Source of the DNA: Curvibacter sp. GWA2_63_95
GTDB taxonomy: Bacteria; Pseudomonadota; Gammaproteobacteria; Burkholderiales; Burkholderiaceae_C
Direction of reading: 5' to 3'
NCBI GenBank assembly: GCA_001795455.1
Contig: MGPB01000021.1
Span: 434,001 to 498,000 of the forward strand
DNA length: 64,000 nt
Under the pieces are notes generated by a model. That model ran no database searches and was not told the origin of the DNA. It saw nothing but the letters and a program-made list of their open reading frames with translations. Of this stretch, positions 27,601-40,037 are shown in pieces. Both the position numbers and the translations under genes were made by a program. Position 1 is the stretch's first letter, and each line of letters opens with the position of its first letter.

Positions 27601-28666
27601 AGAGCTTGGAGACGGTGAAGCCGGTCAGGCCCGCCTTGGGCTTGGAACCACGGCCGGTGGCGCCTTCATCGCGGATTTCACCGCCTGCGCCGGTGGAGGC
27701 GCCGGGGAACGGGGAGATCGCGGTCGGGTGGTTGTGGGTCTCCACCTTCATCAGGATGTGGTTGGTTTCGCTACGTTTTTCATAGCTTGTTGCGCTTATT
27801 TCACGGGGGCCAGAGGCCGATTTGGCTACAAATCGCTCGACTTCCACACCCTCCATCACGGAGGCATTGTCCGAGTAGGCCACCAGCATGTACTGGGGGT
27901 GCAACTGGTGCGTGTTGCGGATCATGCCGAACATGCTCTTGTCCTGCGCCACACCGTCGATGGTGAACTCGGCGTTGAAAATTTTGTGGCGGCAGTGCTC
28001 GCTGTTGGCCTGGGCGAACATCATCAGCTCCACGTCGGTCGGGTTGCGGCCCAGCGTGGTGAAGGCATTGACCAGGTAGTCAATCTCGTCAGCGGCCAGG
28101 GCCAGGCCAAACTGGGTATTGGCCTTGACCAGTGCGTCCTTGCCACCACCCAGCACATCCACATGGTCCATGGGTGCGGGCTGCAGCGCATTGAACAGCT
28201 CTTGCGCCTGGGCACGGTCCAGCATGGCGCTTTCGGTCATGCGGTCGTGCAGCAGCGCGGCAACTTTCTGCAATTCATCCGCGCTCAGGGCTGTCTTGGA
28301 CAGCAGGCCGCTCTTGAGCGTGAGGCGGTACTCGACCAGGCGCTCGATGCGTTTGACCGCAAAACCGCAGTTGTGGGCAATGTCGGTGGCCTTGGAGGCC
28401 CAGGGGCTCACCGTGCCAAAACGGGGGCTGACAACGATGCTGGCGCCGTCCGTGGGGCCGGCGTAGGGATCGCCATAGGTCAGCAAGGCGGCCAGTTTGT
28501 CCGCCAGTGACTGGTCCAAGGCGGTCTCGGTGGCCACCAAATGGACAAAACGGGCCGAAATGCCCGAAATTTTGTCGTGAATGCCCTGCAATTGCGGCAA
28601 AAGCTGTTGAACACGGAAGTTGCTCAGGGCGTTGCCGCCCTCAAAAGAGGTCAGGTGCAGGGTCAC
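24641..28666 (-). CDS. purL: phosphoribosylformylglycinamidine synthase
   Basis: The 1341-residue fused PurL of proteobacteria, fourth step of purine synthesis (FGAR + Gln + ATP to FGAM). Visible: N-terminal PurS-like part, [19 protein letters not shown] (ATP/substrate site), two AIRS-type synthetase halves, and a C-terminal class-I glutaminase with [12 protein letters not shown], nucleophile Cys in GVCNGCQMF, and HGEG with the catalytic His. The start is a GTG at 28666 (GTGACCCTGCACCTG). Two copies of the repeat family lie in frame: residues about 281-299, directly before the [12 protein letters not shown] motif, and about 1064-1082, in the linker before the glutaminase domain. Single gene, divergent from a receiver gene. 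Confidence 0.97.
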   Translation of the reverse strand: MTLHLTSFEGGNALSNFRVQQLLPQLQGIHDKISGISARFVHLVATETALDQSLADKLAALLTYGDPYAGPTDGASIVVSPRFGTVSPWASKATDIAHNCGFAVKRIERLVEYRLTLKSGLLSKTALSADELQKVAALLHDRMTESAMLDRAQAQELFNALQPAPMDHVDVLGGGKDALVKANTQFGLALAADEIDYLVNAFTTLGRNPTDVELMMFAQANSEHCRHKIFNAEFTIDGVAQDKSMFGMIRNTHQLHPQYMLVAYSDNASVMEGVEVERFVAKSASGPREISATSYEKRSETNHILMKVETHNHPTAISPFPGASTGAGGEIRDEGATGRGSKPKAGLTGFTVSKLWGSTMGKPEHIASPLQIMVEGPLGGAAFNNEFGRPNLLGYFREYEQTVASDVDTVQRGYHKPIMIAGGLGIIDAGQTHKIEFPAGSLLIQLGGPGMRIGMGGSAASSMATGANAAELDFDSVQRGNPEIERRAQEVINQCWMQGDQNPILAIHDVGAGGLSNAFPELTNDAGRGARFDLRAVKLEESGMAPKEIWCNESQERYVMAIAPESLAQFTALCERERCPFAVIGVATEERQLQLVDEGNESPVDMPMNVLLGKPPKMHRDVKTVARTFEPLDLTGVDIQKAVIDVLAHPTVASKRFLITIGDRTVGGLTHRDQMVGPWQVPVADCAVTLADFKGFAGEAMSMGERTPLAALNAPASGRMAVAEAITNLLAAPIELPRVKLSANWMAACGEAGEDAALYATVKAVGMELCPALGISIPVGKDSLSMRTQWKDEGADKKVTSPVSLIVSGFATLQDVRGTLTPQLNATEDTTLVLVDLGKGQHRMAASILAQTLDQIGDTVPDLDDAKDLVNLVNAVNALRTKGQVLAYHDRGDGGLLATVAEMAFAGRVGVALNVDMLVTEGDGISDSRMDVGDSKNWAGQVGARREELTLKALFSEELGVVLQVRTSERSDVMATLREHGLSKFSHFIGKTRPATDAIAAGKGELQIWRDAKSIFSAKLADLHQVWDAVSWKIAQQRDNPVCADAEHAAAGAENDPGLHVYMPNSALALMESAQAATKNVAPAILGSRPKVAVLREQGVNSHVEMAYAFTEAGFEAYDVHMTDLQTGRAKLQDFKGVVACGGFSYGDTLGAGIGWARSITFNDVLADQFKAFFARQDTFGLGVCNGCQMFAELADIIPGAQDWPRFTTNQSERFEARLSLVEVLESPSLFFKDLAGMRLPIAVAHGEGFANFKYRGNADKAIAAMRYVDNTGAATEAYPFNPNGSPGGLTAVTTADGRFTAMMPHPERVFRNVQMSWTSLDKSELSPWMQLWRNARKWVA
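25422..25478 (+). repeat. 57-bp coding-tolerant repeat, copy 5 (purL, distal)
   Basis: The best-preserved copy: hairpin GCTACGTTTTTAGTAGC (perfect stem), core TGCTTGCGCAGATTCCATGA and tail GGGCTAGAGC, ends TATTTGGC. Antisense to purL; encodes [16 protein letters not shown] in the linker before the glutaminase domain. 44 of 57 bases match copy 6 without gaps. Confidence 0.92.
27770..27826 (+). repeat. 57-bp coding-tolerant repeat, copy 6 (purL, proximal)
   Basis: Starts GCTACGTTTTTCATAGC, then TTGTTGCGCTTATTTCACGG and GGGCCAGAGGCC, ends GATTTGGC. Antisense to purL; encodes [17 protein letters not shown] just before the conserved substrate motif. Uses a different reading frame from the other antisense copies. 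Confidence 0.92.
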
Positions 28667-28826
28667 AGTGGTGGCCTAGGAAAGATGAAGCGTCGCCCGG
28701 CAGGGCTGGATGGGTGAGCGGCGATTTTAACTGGCTGTGCGGCTGCCTTTGGCGCGACAGGATGTCCTTCTTGGGCGCACAATTTGCCGCGGGCGCAGGC
28801 CCGCACCGCAAACCGGAGAATTGCCC

Positions 28827-29378
28827 GTGGCGCTTTTAAGCAAATTTCGCAATCTTTTTCAGGCTCCCCCCACGCCCGTGGCAGCCTTGCCCATTGTTGA
28901 CCCCACCGGGCAATTGCCCGAACGGCGGGGGCGCCCGCGGCTCAATGCCCGCCCCGATTTGCGCATCGTTGTCATCGACGACTCCGCCACCGTCTGTGCG
29001 GCACTGCGCAAGATTTTGCAAAGTATTGGCCTGAATGTGCGCATTGCCGGAGATGCGGAAAACGGCCTGGCCATGGTGATGGCCGATCCGCCCGACCTGA
29101 TTTTTTTGGACATCGTGCTGCCGCAGATGAACGGATTCTCGGCACTGCGGGTGTTGCGCCGCAATGCGCTGACCCGCTCCATCCCGGTCATCATGATCAG
29201 CGGCAACGAGCAGGCCACCGAGCAGTTCTTTGGCAGCGCCATCGGTGCAGACGACTTCATGAAGAAACCGTTCTCACGGCTGGAGGTGTTTGAGCGCATT
29301 GAGCGCCTGCTGGACGAACAGCACGTGCCGCGCCGCAAAACCCCCATGACCATGCCCGCGCCGCTGTCGTCTACCTGA
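28827..29378 (+). CDS. single-domain response regulator (CheY/PilG-like)
   Basis: A 183-residue protein with one receiver domain (about residues 45-165) behind a 45-residue basic, Pro-rich N-terminus. Acidic pocket Asp51-Asp52, phospho-acceptor Asp95 in LIFLDIVLPQMNG, Ser125 in MISG and Lys147 in MKKPF are all present. No output domain, so it probably acts by protein contact as CheY or PilG do. The start is GTG at 28827 with CCGGAG nine bases upstream; the upstream in-frame stretch is not protein-like. Stands alone, divergent from purL; its kinase is not in the window. Confidence 0.88.
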   Translation: MALLSKFRNLFQAPPTPVAALPIVDPTGQLPERRGRPRLNARPDLRIVVIDDSATVCAALRKILQSIGLNVRIAGDAENGLAMVMADPPDLIFLDIVLPQMNGFSALRVLRRNALTRSIPVIMISGNEQATEQFFGSAIGADDFMKKPFSRLEVFERIERLLDEQHVPRRKTPMTMPAPLSST

Positions 29379-29416
29379 TCCCCGGGGGGCTTGGGGCGGA
29401 GTCTTGCGGGATAGGC

Positions 29417-29938
29417 TCAAAGATTGGTTTGGGGCGCTTTTCTCTGCAGTGTGACCAGCTCGCGCACCATGAGCTCCCCGGCCAGGCGCAACTTCTCCTG
29501 CATGGGCGCCATCAGGGACGGCAAGGCCGCCATCACACCTTGCATGATCTGTGGCATCTTGGTCACCATCGACCTGCCCACCGGGCTTTGGTAAAAAGTG
29601 ATCATGCCGTCGACCTCTTCCTGGGTCAGATGCTGGCCGTAGAGCTGCAAATGCAAGGGCTTGATGCGTTCCATCGTCAAGGTTTCATTCACGATCTGCG
29701 TCGCCGTGAGCAGGTAGGCGTCGAGCACCTTTTGTTCCTCGGCAGTAGGTTTGCGGCCCTTCAGTGCTTGGTCCATGCTGGTTTTCATGGCGACATGAAC
29801 CTGCGGCTTGATGCCATCCATGACTTTGTCTGCTTGCACCAGGCTCAGCAGTATCTCGATGGACTCGGGTGTCGGGGGCGCTGCGTGGGTAGACCAAGCG
29901 CAGAGTGTCAGCAGCGATGCAAGAAAAAAGCGTTTCAT
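29417..29938 (-). CDS. DUF2059 secreted protein
   Basis: A 173-residue protein with a signal peptide (residues 1-19, ending STHAAPP) and a C-terminal DUF2059 domain recognised by YGQHLTQEEVDGMITFYQSPVGRSMVTKMP. ATG at 29938 with AGGGAGA eight bases upstream. Periplasmic; function unknown. Convergent with the receiver gene and divergent from map. Confidence 0.85.
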   Translation of the reverse strand: MKRFFLASLLTLCAWSTHAAPPTPESIEILLSLVQADKVMDGIKPQVHVAMKTSMDQALKGRKPTAEEQKVLDAYLLTATQIVNETLTMERIKPLHLQLYGQHLTQEEVDGMITFYQSPVGRSMVTKMPQIMQGVMAALPSLMAPMQEKLRLAGELMVRELVTLQRKAPQTNL

Positions 29939-30018
29939 GGTGTTCTCCCTGGAAACGGTCAATGCTAGCGTCAAAGTGGGCGCAGGAACCCCTTGGCCGT
30001 GCTAGGCGGCGTCGGGTC

Positions 30019-30035
30019 TGGGATAATCTCGCCCC
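30019..30035 (+). promoter_or_regulatory. extended -10 box abutting map start
   Basis: TGGGATAAT ends eight bases before the map ATG (30036), followed by CTCGCCCC. Same extended -10 as in front of rlhA. Predicts a near-leaderless map-glnD mRNA; no Shine-Dalgarno is present. Confidence 0.6.
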
Positions 30036-30845
30036 ATGACTATCACCTACAAAGACGCCGACGGCATTGCAGGCATGCGCGTGGCGGGCAAACTGGCCTC
30101 CGAAGTTCTGGACTACCTGACCCCCTTCGTCAAACCCGGCGTGACGACCAACGAAATCGACAAGCTGGCGCACGACTACATCACCCAGGTGCAAGGCGCC
30201 ATCCCCGCCCCGCTCAATTACACCGGCGGTGGCAACATCCCCTACCCCAAGTCCGTCTGCACCTCGGTCAACCACCAGGTTTGCCACGGCATCCCCAACG
30301 ACAAGCAGCTCAAAAAGGGCGACATCGTCAACATCGATGTCACCGTCATCAAAGACGGCTGGCACGGCGACACCAGCCGCATGTTCATGGTGGGTGAGGT
30401 CTCGATTGCCGCCAAGCGCCTGTGCGCCATCACCTACGACGCCATGTGGCACGGCATCAAGATGGTCAAACCCGGCATTCACCTGGGTGACATTGGCCAT
30501 GCAATCCAGAAATTCGCCGAAGGCCATGGTTTCAGCGTGGTGCGCGAGTTCTGCGGCCACGGCATCGGCCGCATCTTCCACGAAGAGCCCCAGGTGCTGC
30601 ACTACGGCCGCCCTGGCACGCTGGAAAAGCTGGTCGAAGGCATGACATTCACTATTGAGCCCATGATCAACGCCGGCGGCAAGGACATCAAGGACGGCCC
30701 CGAAAAGGACGGCTGGAGCATCGTCACCAAAGACCGCTCGCTCTCTGCCCAGTGGGAACACACCGTGCTGGTCACCCCCACCGGCTACGAGGTGATGACG
30801 CTCTCCAGCGGCAGCCCCGCCACACCAGACTTTGTGAACGCCTGA
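30036..30845 (+). CDS. map: methionine aminopeptidase
   Basis: A 269-residue type-I methionine aminopeptidase that removes the initiator methionine. Metal ligands are recognisable: Asp in [20 protein letters not shown] (two), His in [14 protein letters not shown], Glu in [10 protein letters not shown] and a final Glu in [11 protein letters not shown]. Full family length. First gene of map-glnD, 13 bases before glnD. Confidence 0.97.
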   Translation: MTITYKDADGIAGMRVAGKLASEVLDYLTPFVKPGVTTNEIDKLAHDYITQVQGAIPAPLNYTGGGNIPYPKSVCTSVNHQVCHGIPNDKQLKKGDIVNIDVTVIKDGWHGDTSRMFMVGEVSIAAKRLCAITYDAMWHGIKMVKPGIHLGDIGHAIQKFAEGHGFSVVREFCGHGIGRIFHEEPQVLHYGRPGTLEKLVEGMTFTIEPMINAGGKDIKDGPEKDGWSIVTKDRSLSAQWEHTVLVTPTGYEVMTLSSGSPATPDFVNA

Positions 30846-30858
30846 TTTTTACAAGCCC

Positions 30859-33456
30859 ATGACCGAGCTGCAGGCCCTGCGCGCCGAGTACCGCGCGCAC
30901 AAAGCGCAGTTGCTGCAAACCATTGCGGCCCCCCAATCCACCGGCCGCGCCGTGCGCAAGGTGCTGCAGCGCATGTCGCAGCTCACCGACAGCGTGCTGG
31001 TGCGCCTGTGGCAACAGGCCGGCCTGGGCGAGCCTTATGCGCTGCTCGCGGTGGGCGGTTTTGGACGCGGCGAGCTGTTCCCACACTCGGATGTGGACGT
31101 GCTGGTGCTGTTGCCAAACGGCCAGTCGCCCGAGTTCGACCCCGAGCTGCAGAAGAAGATCGAAGCCTTCATCGGCAGTTGCTGGGACGTGGGCCTGGAG
31201 ATTGGCTCCAGCGTGCGCACCCTGGCCGACTGCCTGGCCGAGGCCGAAAAGGACGTGACGGTGCAGACCGCGCTGCTGGAGTGTCGGCTCATCACCGGCA
31301 ACCAGACGCTGGTGGCCCAGTTCCAGCAGGCCTTTTTTGCGGCCATGGACCCCAAGGCCTTTTTTGTGGCCAAGACGCTGGAGATGCGCCAGCGCCACAC
31401 CAAGTTTGAAGACACCCCCTACTCCCTGGAACCCAACTGCAAGGAGTCGCCCGGTGGCCTGCGCGACCTGCAGGTCATTCTGTGGGTGGCCAAGGCGGCG
31501 GGCTACGGCAATGATTGGGCGGCCCTGGCTGCCTGTGGCCTGGCCACCGATTTCGAGATCAAGCAGATCCAGCGCAACGAGACCCTGCTGCTGCTGATCC
31601 GCGCGCGCCTGCACCTGATTGCCAACCGCCGCGAAGACCGCCTGATTTTTGACATGCAGACCGCCGTGGCCGAGTCGTTTGGCTACGTCACCCTGGCCTC
31701 CGAACCCAACAAACGCAATATGGTGCGCGCCAGCGAAGCACTGATGAAGCGTTACTACTGGGCGGCCAAAGCGGTGACCCAGCTCAACCAGATTTTGTTG
31801 CTGAACATTGAGGAGCGGCTCAACCCCTCCACCCATGCGCCACGCCGCATCAATGACCACTTCAACGACAAGGCCGGCATGATCGAGGTGGCCAGCGACG
31901 ACCTGTACCGCCGCAACCCCCATGCGATTCTGGAAACCTTTCTGGTCTACCAGACGACCGTGGGCGTGAAAGGCCTGTCAGCCCGCACACTGCGCGCCTT
32001 GTACAACGCACGCGACCTGATGGACGCCAAGTTCCGCAGCGACCCGGTCAACCGCAGCACCTTCCTGCAGATCATGCAAGCGCCCGAGGGCATCACCCAC
32101 GCCATGCGGCTGATGAACCAGACCTCGGTGCTGGGCCGCTACCTGTGGGTGTTCCGCAAGATCGTGGGGCAGATGCAGCACGACCTGTTCCATGTGTACA
32201 CGGTGGACCAGCACATCCTCATGGTGCTGCGCAATGCGCGGCGCTTCTTCATGGGGGAGCATGCGCACGAGTACCCGTTTTGCTCGCAACTGGCCTCAGG
32301 CTGGGACAAACCCTGGATTCTGTACGTGGCGGCACTGTTTCACGACATTGCCAAGGGCCGTGGGGGCGACCATTCGGAGTTGGGCATTGTGGAGGCACGC
32401 CGCTTCTGCAAGCAACACAACATTGCCACCGAAGACGCCCGGCTCATCGAATTTCTGGTGGGCGAACATCTGACCATGAGCCGCATTGCGCAGAAGTCTG
32501 ATTTGTCCGACCCGGAGGTGATCGCCGGGTTTGCCAAACGCGTGGGCAACGAGCGTTACCTGACGGCGCTGTATCTGCTCACCGTGGCCGACATCCGCGG
32601 CACCAGCCCGAAAGTGTGGAATGCCTGGAAGGGCAAGCTGCTGGAAGACCTGTACAAGTACACGGCCCGCGCCTTGGGCGGCCGTGCCCCCGATGCCGAT
32701 GCCGAGGTGGAGCTGCGCAAACGCGAAGCGCTGGTGATGGTGGCGCTCTATGCCATGCCGTTTGAGGCCCACAAGCCGCTGTGGGACACGCTGGACGTGA
32801 GTTATTTCATGCGCCACGACGCGGCCGATATCGCCTGGCACACCAAACAGCTGTCGCGCCATGTGGCCACCGACCAACCGATCGTGCGGGCCCGCCGCTC
32901 TCCCGTGGGTGAAGGCTTGCAGGTGCTGGTCTACACACAAGACCAGCCCGACCTGTTTGCCCGCATTTGCGGCTACTTTGACCAGGGTGGTTTCAGCATT
33001 CTGGATGCCCGCATCCACACCACGCACAAGGGTTACGCCCTGGATACCTTCCAGGTCGTCACCACAGCGGACATGGACGAGCACTACCGCGAGATGACCA
33101 GCCTGCTGGAAACCGGTCTGGCCCAAGCCATAGCCGAGGCCGGCCCCCTGCCCGCGCCCAGCCGGGGCCGGGTGTCACGCCGGGTCAAGAGCTTCCCCAT
33201 CGCACCACGTGTGTCGCTCAAGCCCGATGAAAAAGCCCAGCGCTGGCTGCTCAACATCTCGACCAGCGACCGCTTGGGCCTGCTCTACAGCATTGCCCGC
33301 GTGCTGGCGCGCCACAACATTGTGGTGCAGTTGGCCAAGGTGGCCACGCTGGGCGAGCGCGTGGAAGACACCTTCCTGATCCACGGCCCGCAGCTGCAGC
33401 ACAACCGTGCGCAGATCGACATCGAGACCGAGCTGCTGGACGCCCTCAAAGCTTAG
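30859..33456 (+). CDS. glnD: [protein-PII] uridylyltransferase
   Basis: An 865-residue GlnD, the nitrogen-status sensor that uridylylates PII proteins when glutamine is low and de-uridylylates them when high. Nucleotidyltransferase motif [19 protein letters not shown] (about 62-80), HD phosphohydrolase domain with [17 protein letters not shown], and two C-terminal ACT domains (from [15 protein letters not shown] and [20 protein letters not shown]) that bind glutamine. No internal truncation. Its 3' end overlaps the convergent diguanylate cyclase gene by 11 bases. Confidence 0.96.
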   Translation: MTELQALRAEYRAHKAQLLQTIAAPQSTGRAVRKVLQRMSQLTDSVLVRLWQQAGLGEPYALLAVGGFGRGELFPHSDVDVLVLLPNGQSPEFDPELQKKIEAFIGSCWDVGLEIGSSVRTLADCLAEAEKDVTVQTALLECRLITGNQTLVAQFQQAFFAAMDPKAFFVAKTLEMRQRHTKFEDTPYSLEPNCKESPGGLRDLQVILWVAKAAGYGNDWAALAACGLATDFEIKQIQRNETLLLLIRARLHLIANRREDRLIFDMQTAVAESFGYVTLASEPNKRNMVRASEALMKRYYWAAKAVTQLNQILLLNIEERLNPSTHAPRRINDHFNDKAGMIEVASDDLYRRNPHAILETFLVYQTTVGVKGLSARTLRALYNARDLMDAKFRSDPVNRSTFLQIMQAPEGITHAMRLMNQTSVLGRYLWVFRKIVGQMQHDLFHVYTVDQHILMVLRNARRFFMGEHAHEYPFCSQLASGWDKPWILYVAALFHDIAKGRGGDHSELGIVEARRFCKQHNIATEDARLIEFLVGEHLTMSRIAQKSDLSDPEVIAGFAKRVGNERYLTALYLLTVADIRGTSPKVWNAWKGKLLEDLYKYTARALGGRAPDADAEVELRKREALVMVALYAMPFEAHKPLWDTLDVSYFMRHDAADIAWHTKQLSRHVATDQPIVRARRSPVGEGLQVLVYTQDQPDLFARICGYFDQGGFSILDARIHTTHKGYALDTFQVVTTADMDEHYREMTSLLETGLAQAIAEAGPLPAPSRGRVSRRVKSFPIAPRVSLKPDEKAQRWLLNISTSDRLGLLYSIARVLARHNIVVQLAKVATLGERVEDTFLIHGPQLQHNRAQIDIETELLDALKA

Positions 33457-35077
33457 GCACGGCGGGCGTTCCGTACACGCAGGCCCGTTGGCGCCCGCTG
33501 TGTTTGGCCGCATAGAGGGCCTTGTCGGCCTGGGCAAACAGCTCGGCGGCGCCCCCGTCCAGCACCTCGGACCAGGTCACGATGCCAATGCTCACGGTGA
33601 CATGGGGTGCGGTGAGCGAACGCTCGTGGCCAATCGCCAGGGCGGCCAGCGCCTTCATGACCTTGTCGGCCATAGCCGCAGCACCGGCTGCCGCGGTGTC
33701 GGGCAGCAGCAGGGCAAATTCTTCCCCTCCCAAACGGGCAGGCAAATCCTGTTGGCGGCAACTCGCCCGCAGCAGCCCGCCCAACTGGCGCAACACCGCA
33801 TCCCCCGCCGGGTGGCCGTAGTGGTCGTTGTAGAGCTTGAAGTGGTCCACATCCAGCAACAGCAGGGACAGTGGTGCACTGTGCCGACCCAGCCGCACCA
33901 GCTCATGGGCCAGTCGCTCGTCAAACTGGCGACGGTTGGCAATGCCCGTCAGCGCGTCGGTGCTGGACAACGTTTCCAGCACGCCCACCTGCTCGTGCAG
34001 CACCGCCAGCAGGCTGTTGATGCCCTGCGTCAGCGCCCCAATTTCATCGGGCCGTTCATAGGCCAGGGTCTGATCCCAGCGCCGTGTTGCACTGACGTCG
34101 GCCACCGCCGAACGCAAGCGGGCAATCGGCCGCACCAGCCACCAGTGCACCGTCATCAGGAGCACCAGCCCGGTGGCCACCGCCAACACCGCCAACTGCA
34201 CCAGCACATTCACCACCACGCGCCGCCCCTGCTCCATCAGCTCGCGGTGCATGCGGATGCGCACCCACGAGAGCGGGGTGTCATTCAGGTCCCGCAGCAG
34301 GTACTGCATGGCCATGGCGTCTTTCGAAAACTCTGCATAGAGTTCTCTCTTGGGCAGGTACTGCAGGGCCGGAAGCTCCCACGTCAACATGCCGGGCAAG
34401 GGGGCCGACGTGTGGTTGGCACCCAACTGCTCCAGGGTAAACGTGACCCCGGCAAACTGGGCCATGTGCTTCAGCGTGTGGGCATCCAGCTCCCGGGCCA
34501 TCACGACCGTGCCCACGGCCGGTCCCTTGCCATTGCTCTGCACAATGCCGGTCCAGCACACCGCATTCAAGGCGTAGGCCACACGTGCCATCCCACATTC
34601 GGTGACCCCCGGTTGCACCGGAAAGCGGGCCCAGCGCTGCAACAAGGGGGCCAGCAGGTCTGGTGCCTGCGCCTGCGCCCCACCGCTAAAGGCGCGGGGC
34701 CCAAAGCCCACCACGCGGCCTTGCAGGTCCACCAACATGATGGCGTGCAGGCTGGAGCTCTGCATGGCCTCAGCGCCCAGGTTGCTGCGTGCAAACACCG
34801 GGTTGGGGCGCTGCATGTGCTGGTACAAATCGTCCCAGAAGGCCCAGTCCCGGTTCTGGTTGCCGACGCTGACCATCTCCTGGTCAAACAGGCTGACCAC
34901 ACGCTTGGCACCCTCTTGGGCAAAGCTGTGCTCCATGCTGTCAAAGGTGGGCAAGAGGCTGTTGCGCATCAGCAGCAAGCCAACGCTGCCCATGCACCCA
35001 AACACGAGGACAAAAACCAGCACGATCCGGGGGCCAATTCCCAGACCGGCCATCAGTAGGCGAATGGGAGTGCGCAT
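33446..35077 (-). CDS. CHASE4-HAMP-GGDEF diguanylate cyclase
   Basis: A 543-residue membrane sensor that makes cyclic di-GMP. Membrane helix 1 at about 13-37, periplasmic CHASE4-like domain ([24 protein letters not shown] is characteristic), second helix near [19 protein letters not shown], a HAMP linker ([13 protein letters not shown]) and a GGDEF domain with [25 protein letters not shown] and active GGEEF. The inhibitory RxxD site is present five residues before GGEEF (RQQD). ATG start. Monocistronic; the ligand of the sensor domain is unknown. Confidence 0.93.
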   Translation of the reverse strand: MRTPIRLLMAGLGIGPRIVLVFVLVFGCMGSVGLLLMRNSLLPTFDSMEHSFAQEGAKRVVSLFDQEMVSVGNQNRDWAFWDDLYQHMQRPNPVFARSNLGAEAMQSSSLHAIMLVDLQGRVVGFGPRAFSGGAQAQAPDLLAPLLQRWARFPVQPGVTECGMARVAYALNAVCWTGIVQSNGKGPAVGTVVMARELDAHTLKHMAQFAGVTFTLEQLGANHTSAPLPGMLTWELPALQYLPKRELYAEFSKDAMAMQYLLRDLNDTPLSWVRIRMHRELMEQGRRVVVNVLVQLAVLAVATGLVLLMTVHWWLVRPIARLRSAVADVSATRRWDQTLAYERPDEIGALTQGINSLLAVLHEQVGVLETLSSTDALTGIANRRQFDERLAHELVRLGRHSAPLSLLLLDVDHFKLYNDHYGHPAGDAVLRQLGGLLRASCRQQDLPARLGGEEFALLLPDTAAAGAAAMADKVMKALAALAIGHERSLTAPHVTVSIGIVTWSEVLDGGAAELFAQADKALYAAKHSGRQRACVYGTPAVPKL

Positions 35078-35164
35078 GGCGTGAACACACAGTTCTTCAT
35101 GGAACTCCAGCTTAGCGCTGAATGCGACCGCACGCCACCCCGATACAAACCCGCAGTTTTAGGG

Positions 35165-35220
35165 TGTTTTAGTGCCTCAGCCCTTATGAAATATGCGCGA
35201 ATAGCTATCAATTCAATAGC
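35165..35220 (-). repeat. 56-bp repeat, copy 7 (intergenic, after def)
   Basis: The only copy outside a gene, between def and the diguanylate cyclase gene. On the minus strand it starts GCTATTGAATTGATAGC (perfect 5-bp stem), then TATTCGCGCATATTTCATAA and GGGCTGAGGC. It starts 12 bases past the def stop and may form an mRNA hairpin there. Confidence 0.9.
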
Positions 35221-35231
35221 AATCAAGGGCT

Positions 35232-35771
35232 TCAATCGTCCTCTGCCGCCGCAATCCCGGGGAACAGCACCTCGGTGTAGCCAAACTGGCTAAAGTCGCG
35301 CATCCGCATGGGGTAGAGCTTGCCCCACAGGTGGTCACACTCGTGCTGCACCACGCGGGCATGGAAGCCCTCCACCGTGCGGTCGATCGGGTCGCCATAC
35401 GGGTCAAAACCCGTGTAGCGGATGTGCGACCAGCGCGGCACCATACCCCGCAAGCCGGGTACCGAGAGGCAGCCTTCCCAGTCACTCTCTTCGGCTTCGC
35501 CCAGCGGCGTGATGATGGGGTTGCACAATACGGTGGGAGGCACGCTGGGGCGGTCCGGGTAGCGCGGGTTGCGCTCGTTGGAGCCAAAAATCACCAGTTG
35601 CAAGTCCACACCAATCTGCGGTGCTGCCAGTCCGGCCCCATTGGCCGCGCGCATGGTGTCCAGCAAGTCGGTGATCAGCAGATGCAAGGCATCGCTGTCA
35701 AAGTCTGTCACCGGCTGCGCTGTGCGCAACAGGCGCGGGTCGCCCATCTTCAAAATTTCACGAACGCTCAT
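35232..35771 (-). CDS. def: peptide deformylase
   Basis: A 179-residue peptide deformylase. Three family motifs are intact: [18 protein letters not shown] (metal Cys) and QHECDHLWG (HExxH metal ligands and catalytic Glu). Removes the N-formyl group from new proteins. ATG at 35771 with GAGGAAA seven bases upstream. Last gene of smc-zipA-ligA-amidohydrolase-def; probably a second deformylase, since the usual one is next to fmt, which is not here. Confidence 0.95.
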   Translation of the reverse strand: MSVREILKMGDPRLLRTAQPVTDFDSDALHLLITDLLDTMRAANGAGLAAPQIGVDLQLVIFGSNERNPRYPDRPSVPPTVLCNPIITPLGEAEESDWEGCLSVPGLRGMVPRWSHIRYTGFDPYGDPIDRTVEGFHARVVQHECDHLWGKLYPMRMRDFSQFGYTEVLFPGIAAAEDD

Positions 35772-35802
35772 GGTTGTTTCCTCGGTCTGGCTGTGACAGT
35801 CG

Positions 35803-38954
<3,152 letters not shown>

Positions 38955-39995
38955 TTAACTGAAGAGGCGCCGTGCCAGCGGGGAGCCGGCAGCCAGGTCA
39001 CGCTGTTCCAGCGTGTCGTACAGGGTTTGCAGCTCGGTGCCAATCACGTCCATGGTCTGTGCGGGCAGCGGCTGGCCATTGTCGTCCGTCACCACGCCCT
39101 CCATGGCCTGGGCCAGTGCGGCGGCCGATTCGCGCATGCGCTCGAAGGCATGTTCGGCGCGGTCTACCTGCGCCACGTCCAGGTGCAGGCTGATGTCGCG
39201 GATCGCCGACTGGGCCGGGTCGTCGGCCAGTGCAGCCTGCGAGTCAAAGCCCAGCACCAACACCGGCGGCAGGCCTTCCTGTGATGCGGGCAACACCATC
39301 CGACCCGGAATCACGCCCGGCACAAACCCCAAGCGTGCAGCATTCTGGTGGATGTAGCCGGGGCTCCACGAGGCATTGCGGGCGCGGATGGTGAAACCCA
39401 GCTGCGCGTCATGCGCGCTGGCAAATTGGTCCAACTCACGTGCGCGAGCCACTTCGTCCAGCATCTCGGGAAACTCGGGGGTGGCGTTGATGGCGTCAGC
39501 AAAGGCCTGGGTTTTGACCACGAACTCGGAGTACTCGATCTCGTTGAGCGCCCCCGAGCGGTTGGCCAGTTGCACACCGGCCTGGAATCCACCATATCGC
39601 TGGCCGGGCATGGGCGCTTCCCACACCAAGGTGTGCAGGTTGTAGCCCTCGACCGAAAACGGCTTGGTGCCCGCACGGCGTGTGCTGGGCAAGGCCGCCA
39701 GCGCCGCTTCGCCTGACACCGCAGACACGCTGGGGTCCAGCGCTACGGTGGCGATCACGTCAATCAGCGAGTCCATCACCGGGCGACGGGGGGGCTGTGG
39801 GAGCGAAAACTCTGGCGTATCCAAGCCGCTGTCGGACAGCGTGGGCTCCTGGTCTGCCGGGGCCGCTGTGTCTGTGCTGGGTTCGGGCAGGGCCTGGCGC
39901 GGGGCGTTGCGGCGTGAGGTCCAGGCACTGTGGGCCACCACGCCGGCGAGCACGATGCCGCCTGCGATGGCCAGTCCGAGTTGTAAGTTGCTCAT
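38955..39995 (-). CDS. zipA: cell division protein ZipA
   Basis: A 346-residue protein with an N-terminal membrane anchor (about residues 5-25), a Pro/Asp-rich linker, and a C-terminal ZipA FtsZ-binding domain (about 200-340). It tethers FtsZ to the inner membrane at the septum. Position between smc and ligA is the Burkholderiales arrangement and supports the call, since ZipA is weakly conserved in sequence. ATG start. Confidence 0.85.
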   Translation of the reverse strand: MSNLQLGLAIAGGIVLAGVVAHSAWTSRRNAPRQALPEPSTDTAAPADQEPTLSDSGLDTPEFSLPQPPRRPVMDSLIDVIATVALDPSVSAVSGEAALAALPSTRRAGTKPFSVEGYNLHTLVWEAPMPGQRYGGFQAGVQLANRSGALNEIEYSEFVVKTQAFADAINATPEFPEMLDEVARARELDQFASAHDAQLGFTIRARNASWSPGYIHQNAARLGFVPGVIPGRMVLPASQEGLPPVLVLGFDSQAALADDPAQSAIRDISLHLDVAQVDRAEHAFERMRESAAALAQAMEGVVTDDNGQPLPAQTMDVIGTELQTLYDTLEQRDLAAGSPLARRLFS

Positions 39996-40037
39996 CGTTG
40001 GAATCTTGTGTGGTTTGCGGGAGATGCGCTCCGCAGG

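Noticed and set aside
25487-28510. A 1007-codon frame on the plus strand opposite purL
   Set aside because: A GC-rich antisense shadow of purL; the His/Gln-rich composition is typical of such shadows.
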